Below are positions 1 through 10,047 of a stretch of 64,000 nucleotides of DNA, piece by piece. The stretch is from NCBI GenBank assembly GCA_020744425.1, contig JAGMUV010000037.1, positions 310,001 to 374,000 on the forward strand, written 5' to 3'. Position numbers and translations under genes: made by a program. The notes under the pieces were generated by a model. That model saw nothing but the letters and a program-made list of their open reading frames with translations. It was not told the DNA's origin and searched no databases. This DNA comes from Dactylonectria macrodidyma. Taxonomy: Eukaryota > Ascomycota > Sordariomycetes > Hypocreales > Nectriaceae. The first letter of the stretch is position 1; the number at the start of each line of letters is the position of its first letter.

Positions 1-1020
1 CTGCTCACTCAGATAGCTCTTTCGGAGCGCCGGGTGGAGGAGAATACCGGCCACGTACACGGGGGCCTGTTCGGTAAGCTGGTAATACTTCTCGAACTTT
101 AGCCAAGCCACGTGAAAGCGAGCGTAGAAGCGTGGGTTACTGAAAGCCTTGTCTTTAGCCTGCGTGAAGTGATGATGGAGGAAATCCATATGAGATAGAA
201 CTTCATCGAGAGTGTTCTCCCGGCCTTGGCGTACCGAGATCTGGTGAAATGGTTGTAGAAACGCATGGATGTCTCGGAGCTCGTTCCAGTCGTTGTGGTC
301 CAGCGCATCTTTCTCGATCTTGGCATGATTTTCTTGAATCCAATCCATGAACTTTGCCCGCCTCTCAATTGCCACGCCAATAAGACGAAATCATGAATTC
401 CAGCGTGTATCATTGTCCCTCGGCAAGGCCCTGCTAATCTTGGCCTTGAAGTCGTTGCAGATGCTGGTAGAGCTCCTTGAATGCGTGCACAAGTTGTGGA
501 GCTTCCCCAGAACATTAAACTCCCGCCATTCCTCGGTGGCTTGTGCCTTCGTAATGACGCCCCCTTCTTCTTTTTCGGATAGCCTGCACAGTCGCTCATA
601 CTCCTCATCAATCCCCTCTTGCTCATCCTCCTGGATCTTCTTTGCCTTACTCCGAAAAAGGAAGGCTTGAACGATGAGGTTCATGATGTGGCCACTGCAG
701 CGTAGTCGCCTGGCAACCGGATCTAAACCATCAATCTCTTTTGCGATATCGTCAAGCACAGTATCGTTGGCATCGTGATTATCCATCGTAAAGTAGCCAA
801 TCTTTCCGCTGAGGTCGTACTCTTCGACAACATCCAGGAAAGCCTTGGCTTGCAATTTCCCGTTGTGGCTTCCTTTGAACTCGCGCAGTGACAATAACGC
901 TTGAGCGACTTCTCTCGTCTCCGCATCTACAAAATGGACCACGATTGCCTGGTATGCCGCCTTCTGTTCTGATGAGGTCCACATGTCAATCAGCGCTCCG
1001 AACAAAGCAAAACAAAACAA
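1..1020 (-). pseudogene. hAT transposase, central fragment (runs off left edge)
   Basis: Reads on the minus strand from an IDMWTSSEQKAAY-like segment through the hAT RNase-H-fold core, including MDNHDANDTVLDDIA and RRLRCSGHIMNLIVQAFL, to PVYVAGILLHPALRKSYL at the window edge. The reading frame is the same throughout except for one in-frame TGA at 391-393, where hAT relatives have Trp after TRWNS. That is a TGG to TGA change, a C to T transition on the plus strand, as produced by repeat-induced point mutation. The BED zinc finger and N-terminus are absent; upstream sequence is an A/C-rich hairpin. The C-terminal dimerisation domain would lie outside the window. Dead fragment of a cut-and-paste transposase. 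Confidence 0.85.
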
Positions 1021-1046
1021 AATTGACCACTATTTTGTTTTGTTTT
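1009..1046. repeat. Perfect 15 bp inverted repeat (AAAAC-rich hairpin)
   Basis: Two 15-base arms made of AAAAC units are perfect reverse complements separated by 8 bases (1024-1031). It sits exactly where the hAT fragment loses its N-terminal coding sequence, so it marks a rearrangement junction or small foldback. Confidence 0.8.
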
Positions 1047-1170
1047 GAAATAATACAGGCTGATATTGATTTGGTATTGATTTGTATTGAATATTACCAA
1101 AATGCTATCAAAGGCTTAGTAAGTCGGGAGACAGCCCACAATCATTGGATCTGTAAGCAACATACGTGCT

Positions 1171-1677
1171 TCAAATTGCCCCATTTCCCAGCCAAAACTT
1201 GAGGCATATGAGCTTCTCGATTGTCAAATCTTTCAGACTGTGTCTCTGCGTTGATACCGCCAATTTGCAATGGCTGAACGTTCTCTCGCACTCACACGAA
1301 GTAGCCGGAATTGACAGTATATCGAAGGCCATTTTTGCTAGCCGTGGCAACGAATCCTGGTGCTGCCTCCACCACTCTAACGGGTCCTTCACAGGTAACA
1401 ACGGCCCCGAGAAGTAGGAAGTAAGCTCATCCTTCTGTGTTAAGTCCTCAGGCTTATCGTAGAAGTCGTCATCGATGAGGTAACATGGCTGGGCCTGATC
1501 AACCGGCTGGTTATCTCGTAGGTCAAGCTTCTTGTATTCGTCGTCGAAGAACTTCGTGAAGGTTGAAAACACGTGTTGAGCATGTTCTTCATCAAGGTTC
1601 TTCTCAATCCATCGCTTCTTGAGACCAGGGTGTAGGATCATCGCTGCCCAGTAGGCAGGCGAGTGGTCGAGAGTAGC
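1171..1677 (-). pseudogene. hAT transposase, C-terminal dimerisation fragment
   Basis: Minus-strand frame begins near DHSPAYWAAMILHPGLKK, the same family position at which the left-hand fragment leaves the window, and runs through DPLEWWRQHQDSLPRLAKMA and ILSIPATSCECERTFS, the hallmark hAT C-terminal dimerisation motif, to a stop at 1171. In transcription order this C-terminal piece precedes the central piece, so the two are not one colinear gene. They come from two hAT copies or from a rearranged one. The upstream boundary abuts the Helitron fragment at about 1678. Confidence 0.85.
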
Positions 1678-1710
1678 AATGTATTTCTCAATTTTAAAGA
1701 TCGCTACTGA

Positions 1711-3779
1711 AAGACTGGCACGCAGAGAGTGCCGCTTTGGGTTTCCTCACGGGCAGCGCCTACTAGCCTCCCTTGAAAAGGTTCCTCATTCTAAGCACTG
1801 GAGCTTCAGGGGCGAGCGGAACGATAGCCAGATTAACCACTATAACCGCTTGCTTACCGTTGCGTGGCTAGCCAATACAGATGTCTCGCCCTGCACGAGC
1901 CTACAGCAGGTAATCGATTACGCAGCCAAATACTGCTCCAAGTCGGAAAAGAAAAGTGAGTCTTTTGCCCAGATTGGGAAAGCCCTGATGCCCCGGGTCA
2001 TGGACCATAACCCCCTTATTTCCTTCACGTCAAAGCTCCTAAATCAGCTAGTTGCTGAGCGGGATTACTCAAAGCAGGAGGTTTGCCACTTGCTCCTCGG
2101 CCTGCCGTTACAGGAGGGCTCACGAACCTGCCTATATGTTGATTGCCGTAATCCTGACAGGCATTCCCACTCCCTACATATAGACGGCGATGAGGTTGAT
2201 GAGACTTTCAATATCTATGAAAAGTACAGTCAACGCCCAGAAACCCTAGAGGGCCTAACCTACGTTTCCTTCCTCAAATACTGGAATTTCCGCTCTAGGG
2301 ACCCTTCCAAGTGGAAGCAATGGCAGCCAGGAAATGTTAACGGCAGGCCTCGTGTATTAGTTTACTTCCCTCGCTATCATGCTGATCCAGAAGGTCAACA
2401 GTGGCCAGATTACTGCAGTGTAAAGCTAACATTGAACCACCCACATCGCCGAGTTGATGAGCTTCTGACATTTGACGGCCAACTTTTCAGTTCCCACGTT
2501 GAGGCTTTCTTGCATTGTTGGCAACACCACAGTCATGGTGATGACCATTACGGCTGGCCAAAAGAGGCTCAACTACAGCCTCAAGAGGATCAATACGAGG
2601 CTCTGCCTGTGGAGGAGGAATTTGATGACGAAGACTGGATTCGCCTCGCCGCCCTTTTACCTGACAACCCCCTTACCCAGGAAGGTCTTGACCTACTTGG
2701 CCGCCGCGATATCGACGTTAATTACGACTGGACACGGCATGTAGGTACTTATCCGGAACTTCGAGACGGCTACTGGAAAGACCTTATCGCTAGCCACCCT
2801 ATAGCCAACGATGTGGAGGTCCTTGGCCCTCACTGGCGTGACCAGCTCAACCCACAACAACGGCTCGTGTACGACACCTTCATGGGCCACTTCCAGGCGC
2901 AAAATCCTACTCAAATCCTTCTCCACGTTGACGGTGGTGGTGGTACAGGCAAGTCCTTCCTTATCAAGGTGCTTTCCTCCCATCTTCAGGCGGCTGCCCT
3001 ACCGAATCCTAGCCCTATTTGCCGCGTAGCGCCAACAGGCGTTGCGAGTAACCAGATACAGGGCAGCACCATACATTCGTTGCTACGTCTCCCGGTACGT
3101 GGTGCTTTTACCGACCTTCCCCCAGCCGATGCGGCCGCCCTTCAGTCCCGCCTACGGCACGTCAAGTACCTCGTTATCGATGAAAAGAGCATGCTAGGGC
3201 TTGAGCAGCTAGCGCGGATCGATTCCCGTCTACGGCAGGCCTTCCCACAGCGTAGCCTCGAGTTCTTTGGTGGCGTGAGCGTCTTGCTGGTGGGCGATTT
3301 CTTCCAGTTACCACCCGTCCGGCAAAAGCCGCTGTATTCGACTAGCACCAGCCTGTCTCCGCTGGAAAGGAGAGGGCAGGTGGCCTACCGGTTATTTGAC
3401 CGCACCATCTTCTTGACCACGGTACAGCGCCAAACTGGCGATGATCAGGCCCAGTTCCGTCAGGCATTGCAGGAATTGCGTGAAGTTAAGTTATCTATAC
3501 CGTCATGGAACCTCCTTAGTAATCGGGTACAGGCCAAGCTAACACAGAGCGAGATTGACAGCTTCAGGGCCGCTTTGCGGGTGTATTCTACAAAGGCCCG
3601 GGTCAACGAGTACAATTACGAGCATATGGTGCACCTCAACGACCCGGCAGTACAGGTGGAGGCAGAGAATCGGGGCAACGGCGCGGGGCAGGCGCCAAGT
3701 GACAACGCTGGCAACCTATCTAACAGGTTCCCTGTTGCTAAAGGCGCCAGGGTGATGCTTACGACTAACCTATGGCAGC
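1711..3779 (+). pseudogene. Helitron Rep/helicase polyprotein, C-terminal part
   Basis: The open frame (1679-3895) contains CRFGFPHG and AAKYCSKSEKKSE, the segment that follows the Rep nuclease in fungal Helitrons. A PIF1-family SF1 helicase comes next, with Walker A DGGGGTGKSFLIK, RVAPTGVASNQIQGSTIHSL, Walker B YLVIDEKSMLG (usually DE.SM) and LLVGDFFQLPPV. The HUH Rep catalytic domain and N-terminus are missing. At NLWQ, just before the usual final helicase motifs, the frame passes into unrelated repeat sequence (3780-3866) and ends 38 codons later. Truncated at both ends, so not autonomous. Family assignment is strong; function is lost. Confidence 0.88.
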
Positions 3780-3866
3780 CAGGTATACGGTATTTACCCT
3801 TCGGGCTGGATATTCAGCCGTTAAGTCCTTTGCCTTGGCAACTTAAAGGGTGTTCGAAGTATTTTA
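3780..3866. repeat. Transposon-end-like repeat, partner of 9091-9176
   Basis: About 86 bp starting GGTATACGGTATTTACC, containing TTCGGGCTG and GTGTTCGAAGTATTTTA, matches 9091-9176 in reverse orientation at roughly 90 percent by eye. Both copies abut Helitron gene fragments at the GGTATAC end. A shortened version lies at about 12298-12322. It looks like the terminus of a DNA element whose body is gone here. Confidence 0.65.
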
Positions 3867-4049
3867 GAAGCCGGATATTGCTTATACAGATATGATAGAG
3901 TAACGTGAGGGATACATATGTTGTCAACAACAGTCTTAGCAGCACGAGCCGAGCCTCGGGTGGGGCTTGGGCTAGAACTCTCGTTCGTGGATATGGATGG
4001 ATCTCGCTCAAGGAAGCGCTTGTGGGCCTAGTCGCGATGCGTGACTAGT
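3867..4049. other. Intergenic, no gene seen
   Basis: Short spacer between the Helitron/repeat debris and the 3' end of the BAH-PHD gene. No coding sequence or defined element was recognised. Confidence 0.5.
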
Positions 4050-5472
4050 TCAGTCAATGGTGACGCCGCACAATAAACAATAAACCTGCTCGGACCATGA
4101 CGGTTCACCGCCCGAGACGTTTTCCCGTAGATCCTGAATCTCCCACGTGGTAGGGCCTTCACTTAAATTTAGAGTCGCCTTGAAGAGCCCTTCGTATGGC
4201 TTAGAGTCAGCGCCCTTCCTCTTGCGGCTCTTTTTTGCAGTCGGCCTTGTTTGCGCATCGGTATTTGAAGGTGTAGGGCCTAGGGCTGGTGCCTTCGATG
4301 GTCGTGAGATCCCTCCCTCGACTTTTTTGACAAGCCTGTTATTATTATAGGCCTCGCCGTCAATCACAGACTGTGTCTCTTCCTCCTCCCCATTTTTTCG
4401 GCTGAAAGCGCACGCTGTTTTATCGTCCCTCCGCCTTTCCTTGGCAATCGTCCCCTTGGTTTGGTGTGGCTTACTGGTGCGTAGTTGGCCGTACACCCTC
4501 ATGAGCACGTCATAATTGAGGCATTCTTCATGCATCCATTTCCCACAAGTTGTGCTGGTGCACCCTATCATCATCCTATCGGGGTTTGCTGGAGTTTCGC
4601 ATTTGCACAACACCTCGACGGACTAAAGACGGTCAGACTCAATGGAACATGAGAAACATCAGATCACTAACTGAAAGCTGCGAGTTGCGACAGTCAAACG
4701 CCTGCCGCCAGTACAGTGCGTCCTGGATCTTATCGTCATCTGACTCGATCCATTGATTGACGGTAGCTGGCATGGTAACGCTGACAACATTGATGATGTC
4801 CACTGTTTGTCGGCTGTCAGATCTGGCGCTTTCCGGCACGCAGCCAATGGGGAGGACTCACTATGATTCGATGCGATTAACTCTTTCTGGCCGTGGTATG
4901 GCTGGCGTCCCTGGACCATCTTCTTCCCATCGAGCGTTCCATGCGGCAGCTCTTCGGGCCAGTACATCCAGTACACGCGCGCATAAACGTGGTACTCATC
5001 CGCAGCCCGGATCTCTAGGATGCGGGCCACCCAATCGTCGGCCAGCTGCTTGGTAGGCACATCTTTGCCTAGACTCGCCGCTGCTTGCTGTCGCTCAATA
5101 GTCGACTTGTTAGCAACGAAGACAAATTCTTCATTGTAATACTTGACCCCATTCACTGTCAAGTCGTGTCAGTGAGCCCCTCTTCTTCGGAGACGCCGTC
5201 TGAGACTCACGGATAAAGCTGTTGTACCGCGTCATGCTCGGCCATATTTTTCCAGGCTCCACGGTGTACGATATGTCCATGGTATCGTGCGTCTTGAACG
5301 TGCCGGTAGGCGAGAAGGGAGAATTCTGGATCTGCACCATACTCTCCTGCTCTTGGTCGTCGTTCTTTCTCTTGTTGTTATTGCGTCGCTCTTTTTCCCT
5401 GGAGGTAATGAAGAAGGGACATTCCACAGAGTCCTCCTCCGCGACGGAAATCCTGCGTTTGCGAGGGCTCAT
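4050..5472 (-). CDS. BAH-PHD chromatin reader (EPR-1-like), 4 exons, 419 aa
   Basis: Predicted exons on the minus strand: 5472-5211, 5155-4862, 4802-4672 and 4622-4050. The introns (55, 59 and 49 bp) have GTGAGT/GTTAGT donors and CAG/TAG acceptors and keep frame throughout (87 codons+1, phase 1, phase 0). A basic/acidic N-terminus is followed by a BAH domain (about residues 75-215; KYYNEEFVFVANKS, YARVYWMYWPEELP, ASNHMDIINVVSV). Then comes a PHD-type zinc finger beginning CKCETPANPDRMMIGC with CGKWMHEEC. The last CxxC pair (YCLLCG) sits at the extreme C-terminus after an insert of over 100 lysine-rich residues. In Neurospora a BAH-PHD protein, EPR-1, binds H3K27me3 and silences facultative heterochromatin; homology to it is my inference from architecture. 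Looks intact. Confidence 0.82.
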
Positions 5473-5938
5473 TGTCGATTTAGCGACTGGTTAGGAAGAA
5501 AGTCAAAGATAGCACGATATAAAATAGGTCCTTGCATCATTGATCAACACCACGCTTGAAAGGAGCCAAAATTATTTGTGACTTGACACATCGCGATCTG
5601 TCGCAAAGCCAGGGACAAGACTAAAAACGCGTATCACGTGTGGAAGTAGCGTGTGCTGATTACCTCGGCAAGCTCAGGGTCATTTTGTCGTGCCTAAGGC
5701 ACCAGACCGCACCATACCCAAGAAAACCCGACTTTAGACCGAGAAGCCTCCCTCTGCTCGATCACCGACCTGCCTCGCAACGCAACCTCCTTATCCCCAA
5801 AGGAAGTCCTCCCCAGCTTGGTACCACACTGCTGCCGCTTCTCGTCGCGTCATCGTCGACGAACCCTTCGGCGCACCCCCACCCGGCTTGACATAGACAC
5901 CACCCAAAGCTTCCCGCAACCGCCCCGTCGCACCCACA
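5473..5938. promoter_or_regulatory. Bidirectional intergenic region between BAH-PHD and SUMO genes
   Basis: 466 bp separate the two divergent start codons, so both promoters must lie here. The SUMO-proximal 200 bases are pyrimidine/CCG-rich, typical of a fungal 5' leader. No TATA box or specific operator could be assigned. Confidence 0.6.
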
Positions 5939-6232
5939 ATGCCTGGCGAGAACAAGAACGGCGCCCCTGGCGGCGAGCAGCGCCCCGGAAATACCGAGCA
6001 CCTCAACATCAAGGTCACCGACAACAACAATGAGGTGTTCTTTAAGATTAAGCGAACCACCAAGCTTGAGAAGCTGATGGGTGCCTTCTGCGAGCGTCAA
6101 GGCAAGACCCTCAGCTCTGTCCGCTTTCTCTTCGACGGCACCCGCGTCCAGGCTTCAGACACCCCCGATGCTCTCGAGATGCAAGATGGTGATACGCTCG
6201 AAGTTCACCAGGAGCAGGTTGGTGGGTGCTAG
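5939..6232 (+). CDS. smt3: SUMO (small ubiquitin-like modifier), 97 aa
   Basis: Single uninterrupted frame from ATG to TAG. A short Gly/Pro/Asn-rich flexible tail (residues 1-20) is followed by the ubiquitin fold: EHLNIKVTDNNNEVFFKIKR, LMGAFCERQGK, VRFLFDGTRV, DALEMQDGDTLEVH. The C-terminus QEQVGGC carries the diglycine exposed when the SUMO protease removes the final Cys. The protein is conjugated to lysines of nuclear proteins through E1/E2 enzymes and affects chromatin, septins and repair. I see no intron; many fungal SUMO genes have them, so a retrocopy is conceivable, but the ordinary promoter region and divergent neighbour argue for the native gene. LINE copy A lies about 120 bp past the stop. 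Confidence 0.93.
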   Translation: MPGENKNGAPGGEQRPGNTEHLNIKVTDNNNEVFFKIKRTTKLEKLMGAFCERQGKTLSSVRFLFDGTRVQASDTPDALEMQDGDTLEVHQEQVGGC

Positions 6233-6355
6233 ATTCGTACCGAGTCGGGATGAGATCCCAGGCCGGATTTCTTCACCAGTCGTCGGTAGGCATTGTGTAC
6301 ATCAAAAAAGAAAGCAGGAAACACGTTCACCCATAAAAATAAAAATAAAAAACAG
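6233..6355 (+). other. SUMO 3' flank with A-rich tract
   Basis: Non-coding sequence ending in repeated ATAAAAATAAAA, which may serve as the polyadenylation region of SUMO. The recognisable LINE begins immediately after this tract, an A-rich site suiting target-primed insertion. Confidence 0.5.
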
Positions 6356-6803
6356 GGCAGCGGTCCTGGACTCAGCTGGCAATGTGCTGCCAGGCACAGC
6401 GGAGGCGCTGGGAAAGGAGAACGGAGTGACGATTGCCAAGATGCAGTGGCTCAGCGACAAGGAGAATGGGAAATCCTACGGCTCGATGGTGATCTACGTT
6501 ACGAAGGTGAGCGATGCGCAACGCTTGCTGGAAGAGAGATACTTTCACCTCGCTGGGGAGTCGGCCAACACCAACGTTTTCGAGCGACGCCAAGGCCCAG
6601 TCCAATGCTACAACTGCTGGGAGCTTGGTCACAAAGCCTTCACCTGCAACAGACCCCAGCGATGCGGCAAATGTGCGGAAACGGGACACCGCCACACACA
6701 GTGCCAGGCGATCGAGCCGAAGTGCGTTCTCTGCAGAGGGCCACACGAATCGCTCAGTCGCAACTGCCGAGTACGACAACTACATGACGGCAATGTGCAC
6801 TAA
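6356..6803 (+). pseudogene. LINE copy A ORF1 (Gag-like, zinc knuckles), 5' truncated
   Basis: In-frame from AVLDSAGNVLPGTAEALG to a TAA at 6801. A short RNA-binding-like region (NGKSYGSMVIYVTKVSDAQR) is followed by three CCHC knuckles: CYNCWELGHKAFTC, CGKCAETGHRHTQC and CVLCRGPHESLSRNC. ORF1 proteins of this type bind the element RNA to form the retrotransposition particle. The stop overlaps the ORF2 start by about 20 bases. The upstream open frame that runs back into SUMO sequence is accidental. Confidence 0.85.
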
Positions 6804-8812
6804 CCTCCAGATCCTCCAGCTTAACGTGGGGAAGAGGGATGCGGTGCAATTGAGCATGATGAACGATGGAGATTTGCGGGACTACGCGGTACTGGCAGTA
6901 GCCGAACCATACGCATTGAACATGGACGGTAAGGTGGTGACAACACCGAACAACCACAGAAACTGGACGAGATTGATACCGACGAAGAAACACGAGATGC
7001 GATGGCCGATCCGCAGCATGCTCTGGATCCGCAGGGATCTAGAGGCGGAGCAGGTGCCGATACCCTCAGCCGACCTGACGGGAGCAATAATACGACTGCC
7101 CGACCGGGACGTCCTGGTGGTATCGGTGCATGTGGAAGGGAATAATGAGAATGCTCTACGCACGGCAACGGTGCAACTGCACAGGGCGATAACGAGTTTC
7201 CGCAACAGCACAGGGAAAAGAACGGACGTGATCTTGGCAGGCGACTTCAACCGCCACGACCAACTATGGGGAGGTGACGAGGTGACGGGCAGACGCCAAG
7301 GGGAGGCAGATCCAATCATCGACCTCATGGACGAGCATGGCCTCCTCAGCCTCCTTCCCAGGGGAACGAAAACCTGGGAGAGGAGTGGTGCGGAGAGCAC
7401 GATCGACCTGATGCTTGCGTCGTCTGAACTGGCTGAAGAGATGGTCCACTGCGGCATACACCAGACCGAACACGGGTCGGACCACAGGGCAATTCGGACA
7501 GAGTTCGACCTCACAACGCCGGAGAGGACAGCTGGTCCGGGACTTCTCTTCAAGAACGCACCGTGGAATGCGATCAAGGAGAGGGTGAAGGACCAACTAG
7601 CACCACTTCCGTGGGATGGCGGAGTTCAGGCACAGACGGACAGGTTGATGGAGGCAGTCCTCGGTGCAATCCACGCACTGGTTCCTCGGGCGAAGCCATC
7701 ACCATACGCAAAGAGATGGTGGACAGCAGACCTCACCCGACCCCGGAAAGCCTACACGTACTGGAGGAACCTGGCGAGGGCACAGCGCCGCGCAGGCCAT
7801 AGGCAGGATAACCTAGAAAGCAGAGCGAGGGTAGCAGGCAAAGAGTACCACGACACCATCAGAAGACAGAAGAGGGCCCACTGGGAGGACTTCCTCGTAG
7901 ACGGGACCAACATCTGGCAGGCGGCCAAATACCTGAAACCTGGTGGCGACATGGTCGGCGACAAAATCCCCCGGCTGAAAAGGGCGGACGGGACGACAAC
8001 GCAGGATAAAGCGGAACAGGCAGAAGAACTGCTGACGACATTCTTCCCGCCGCTACCAGCAACCATCGAAGACGAAGGTCCACGGCCGCGGCGGAGAGAA
8101 GTGGCCATGCCGGATTTGACGGAGGAGGTGGAAGAAAAAGTCATGGCAGCCAAGGCGTGGAAAGCACCTGGAGAAGACGGCCTGCCGGCGATGGTGTGGA
8201 AGCAACTGTGGCCGGTGGTCAAGGAACGCGTGATGCATCTGTTCCGCACCTCACCGGACGAAGGACAGCTACCAGACCAGTGGAGAAGCGCAAAGATCAT
8301 CCCGCTCAAGAAGCCCCACAAGGGCGACTACGCGCTCGCAAAGGCCTGGAGACCGATCTCGCTGCTGTCGACGCTGGGCAAGGTGCTCGAAGCAGTGGTG
8401 GCGGACAGGATCTCGTACGTCGCCGAGACGTTCGGGCTCCTGCCTACAAACCACTTTGGGGCAAGGAAGCGACGGTCGGCAGAGCAGGCACTGCTGCTCT
8501 TCCAAGAACATGTGTACAAAGCGTGGCGGAACCGCAGGGTGGTCAGCCTAGTCAGCTTCGACATCAAGGGCGCGTACAACGGCGTGTTCAAGGACAGACT
8601 GCTACAGAGGTTGAAAGCAAGGGGCATCCCCGAGAAGCTGGTGCAATGGATAAGCGCGTTCTGCTCCAATCGCACAGCCAGCATCGTGGTGATTCACCAC
8701 GATTCAATAATAAATAAATACATAATTTTGGCATATTGTTATGTATTGTTAACTGTGTCCTCATATTGATATTTATTGTTAAGCTTATCAATAATTATTA
8801 ATATAATCATGA

Positions 8813-9070
8813 AGGGTCGGGAATGTCGTCGCCGCCTCCAGCAACATCCATCATCTTGCCATCTACTGCGACGCAGATATTGCGGATCGAGTCATGCTTC
8901 ACTCAGCTGCTCAGGCATTGCGGCTTCTAGATAGTCTTGGGATAGTCTCAACCGAAAGTCGTTCTCTGTCCCAAGAAATTGTACGCCTTGCGCAAAGGAA
9001 TACCAATCCGGATTGCCTGACATCGCAGGTAGTTATTGTGAAACGTCTCAGTAACGGCACTGGAAAATAG
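8813..9070 (+). pseudogene. Open frame of 85 codons without start, possible captured gene fragment
   Basis: Between a TGA and a TAG there is an uninterrupted frame with protein-like composition (NIHHLAIYCDADIADRVMLH, QALRLLDSLGIVSTE, SQVVIVKRLSNG). No ATG begins it in a usable position, and I recognise no family. Sitting inside a mobile insertion next to Helitron sequence, it may be an exon fragment carried from a host gene. Could also be chance. Confidence 0.3.
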
Positions 9071-9090
9071 CGGGGGCCATATTATTAATT

Positions 9091-9176
9091 AAAATACTTC
9101 GAACACCCGTTAAGTTGCCAAGGCAAGGGACTTAACTGCTGAATATTCAGCCCGAATGGTAAATACCGTATACCTG
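9091..9176. repeat. Transposon-end-like repeat (partner of 3780-3866)
   Basis: Runs from TAAAATACTTCGAACACCCG to GGTAAATACCGTATACC, the reverse complement of 3780-3866 with few mismatches. The AATTAATAATAT tract preceding it recurs inverted at about 12306-12322 beside the same TTCGGGCTGAAT core, so this repeat and the shortened right copy may be the ends of one element within the composite insertion. Confidence 0.6.
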
Positions 9177-9280
9177 CTATTAAACTCTCCTGGGGGAACC
9201 CCCTAGATCCCCTTTTCGACTGCGGCGGTAACCAGCTGTTAAAACCACTTCAAACCTGTAGTAAAGGAGTCGCCTGATAG

Positions 9281-10047
9281 TCATAGGGGTCCCTCTACCG
9301 CTTCCTGACAGGCCCAATCAACATGGCGGCGGTATTTATACTGAGCGCCACGTACCAATAGGACCTTCACGTGTACGTGAACCCTAGCAATCAGCATCTT
9401 CTCAACCATCGTTAGATCAGGTAGATTGCCGGGGACTTCCCCAAGTCAAGGTTATTCGCAGCGCTAAAGTAGTAAGGCTCGTCAGGGGCTCTTTCCTTGT
9501 CTCGACCAATGCAGCGGCTGCAGCTTTTCGAGCTATTTCGCTTCATATCGAACCAACGCTCCTGGCAGCGAATGCAACTATGCATCTTGTCGTCAGTCAG
9601 GGCAGTATAGAACTCCCGCACAAACGCCCGATCCTCCTCACTAAGGATAGGCAAGTTAAGGTCTCCCGTAAAAGGTGGATCAACTATCTGATCACACTGT
9701 CGCACTTGAGGCTGTGACCGTGGCCGTGGGTTAAAGGTGCCTTGACGTGTATAGGGGCCGCGGCGACGACCCTGTGGCAGTAATGAAGGTGTGGTAGGGA
9801 ACGATTCCTGTGGTATAGGGGTACCTAGCACAACAGGAGCCGCTAGAAGAGTGCCTTGAGGAATCGGCGTTTGAGGAATCGGTGTGCCCAGAACTACTGT
9901 TGGCAGGCTAAGGGTAGGAGGGATAGGGGAAGGTCCCTCTACCGCGCTTGGGGTAGATGGACCAAGCAGAGGTCTAGGCAGTCCCTGGAGTGCGGGCGCC
10001 AGGCGACGGAATAAAGCAGGCGTGGCAAGAGGTTGTAAGCCGTGCAC
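9281..10047 (-). pseudogene. Helitron polyprotein, N-terminal fragment
   Basis: Minus-strand frame with a long Pro-rich repeated linker (TPIPQ repeats) followed by a zinc-binding region, HSCIRCQERWFDMK and SCSRCIGRDKER, and then YYFSAANNLDLGKSP. This is the segment just before the conserved start of the Helitron-like N domain. A frame change near 9420 leads into MVEKMLIARVHVHVKVL and GAQYKYRRHVDW, matching the usual VEEMLIARVHV block, after which homology stops at a TGA (9281). The Rep nuclease and helicase are missing. It cannot simply be the other half of the 1711-3779 fragment because orientation and position differ. Confidence 0.75.

Noticed and set aside
1679..1710. N-terminal Met-start of the Helitron helicase frame
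   Set aside because: The first codons come from the junction with the hAT fragment; homologous Helitron sequence begins about 1711.
6081..6803. Open frame running from inside SUMO into the LINE Gag, as if a fusion gene
   Set aside because: The first part is an out-of-frame reading of the SUMO coding sequence and its 3' flank; only the part after ~6356 is Gag, and the joint frame is accidental.
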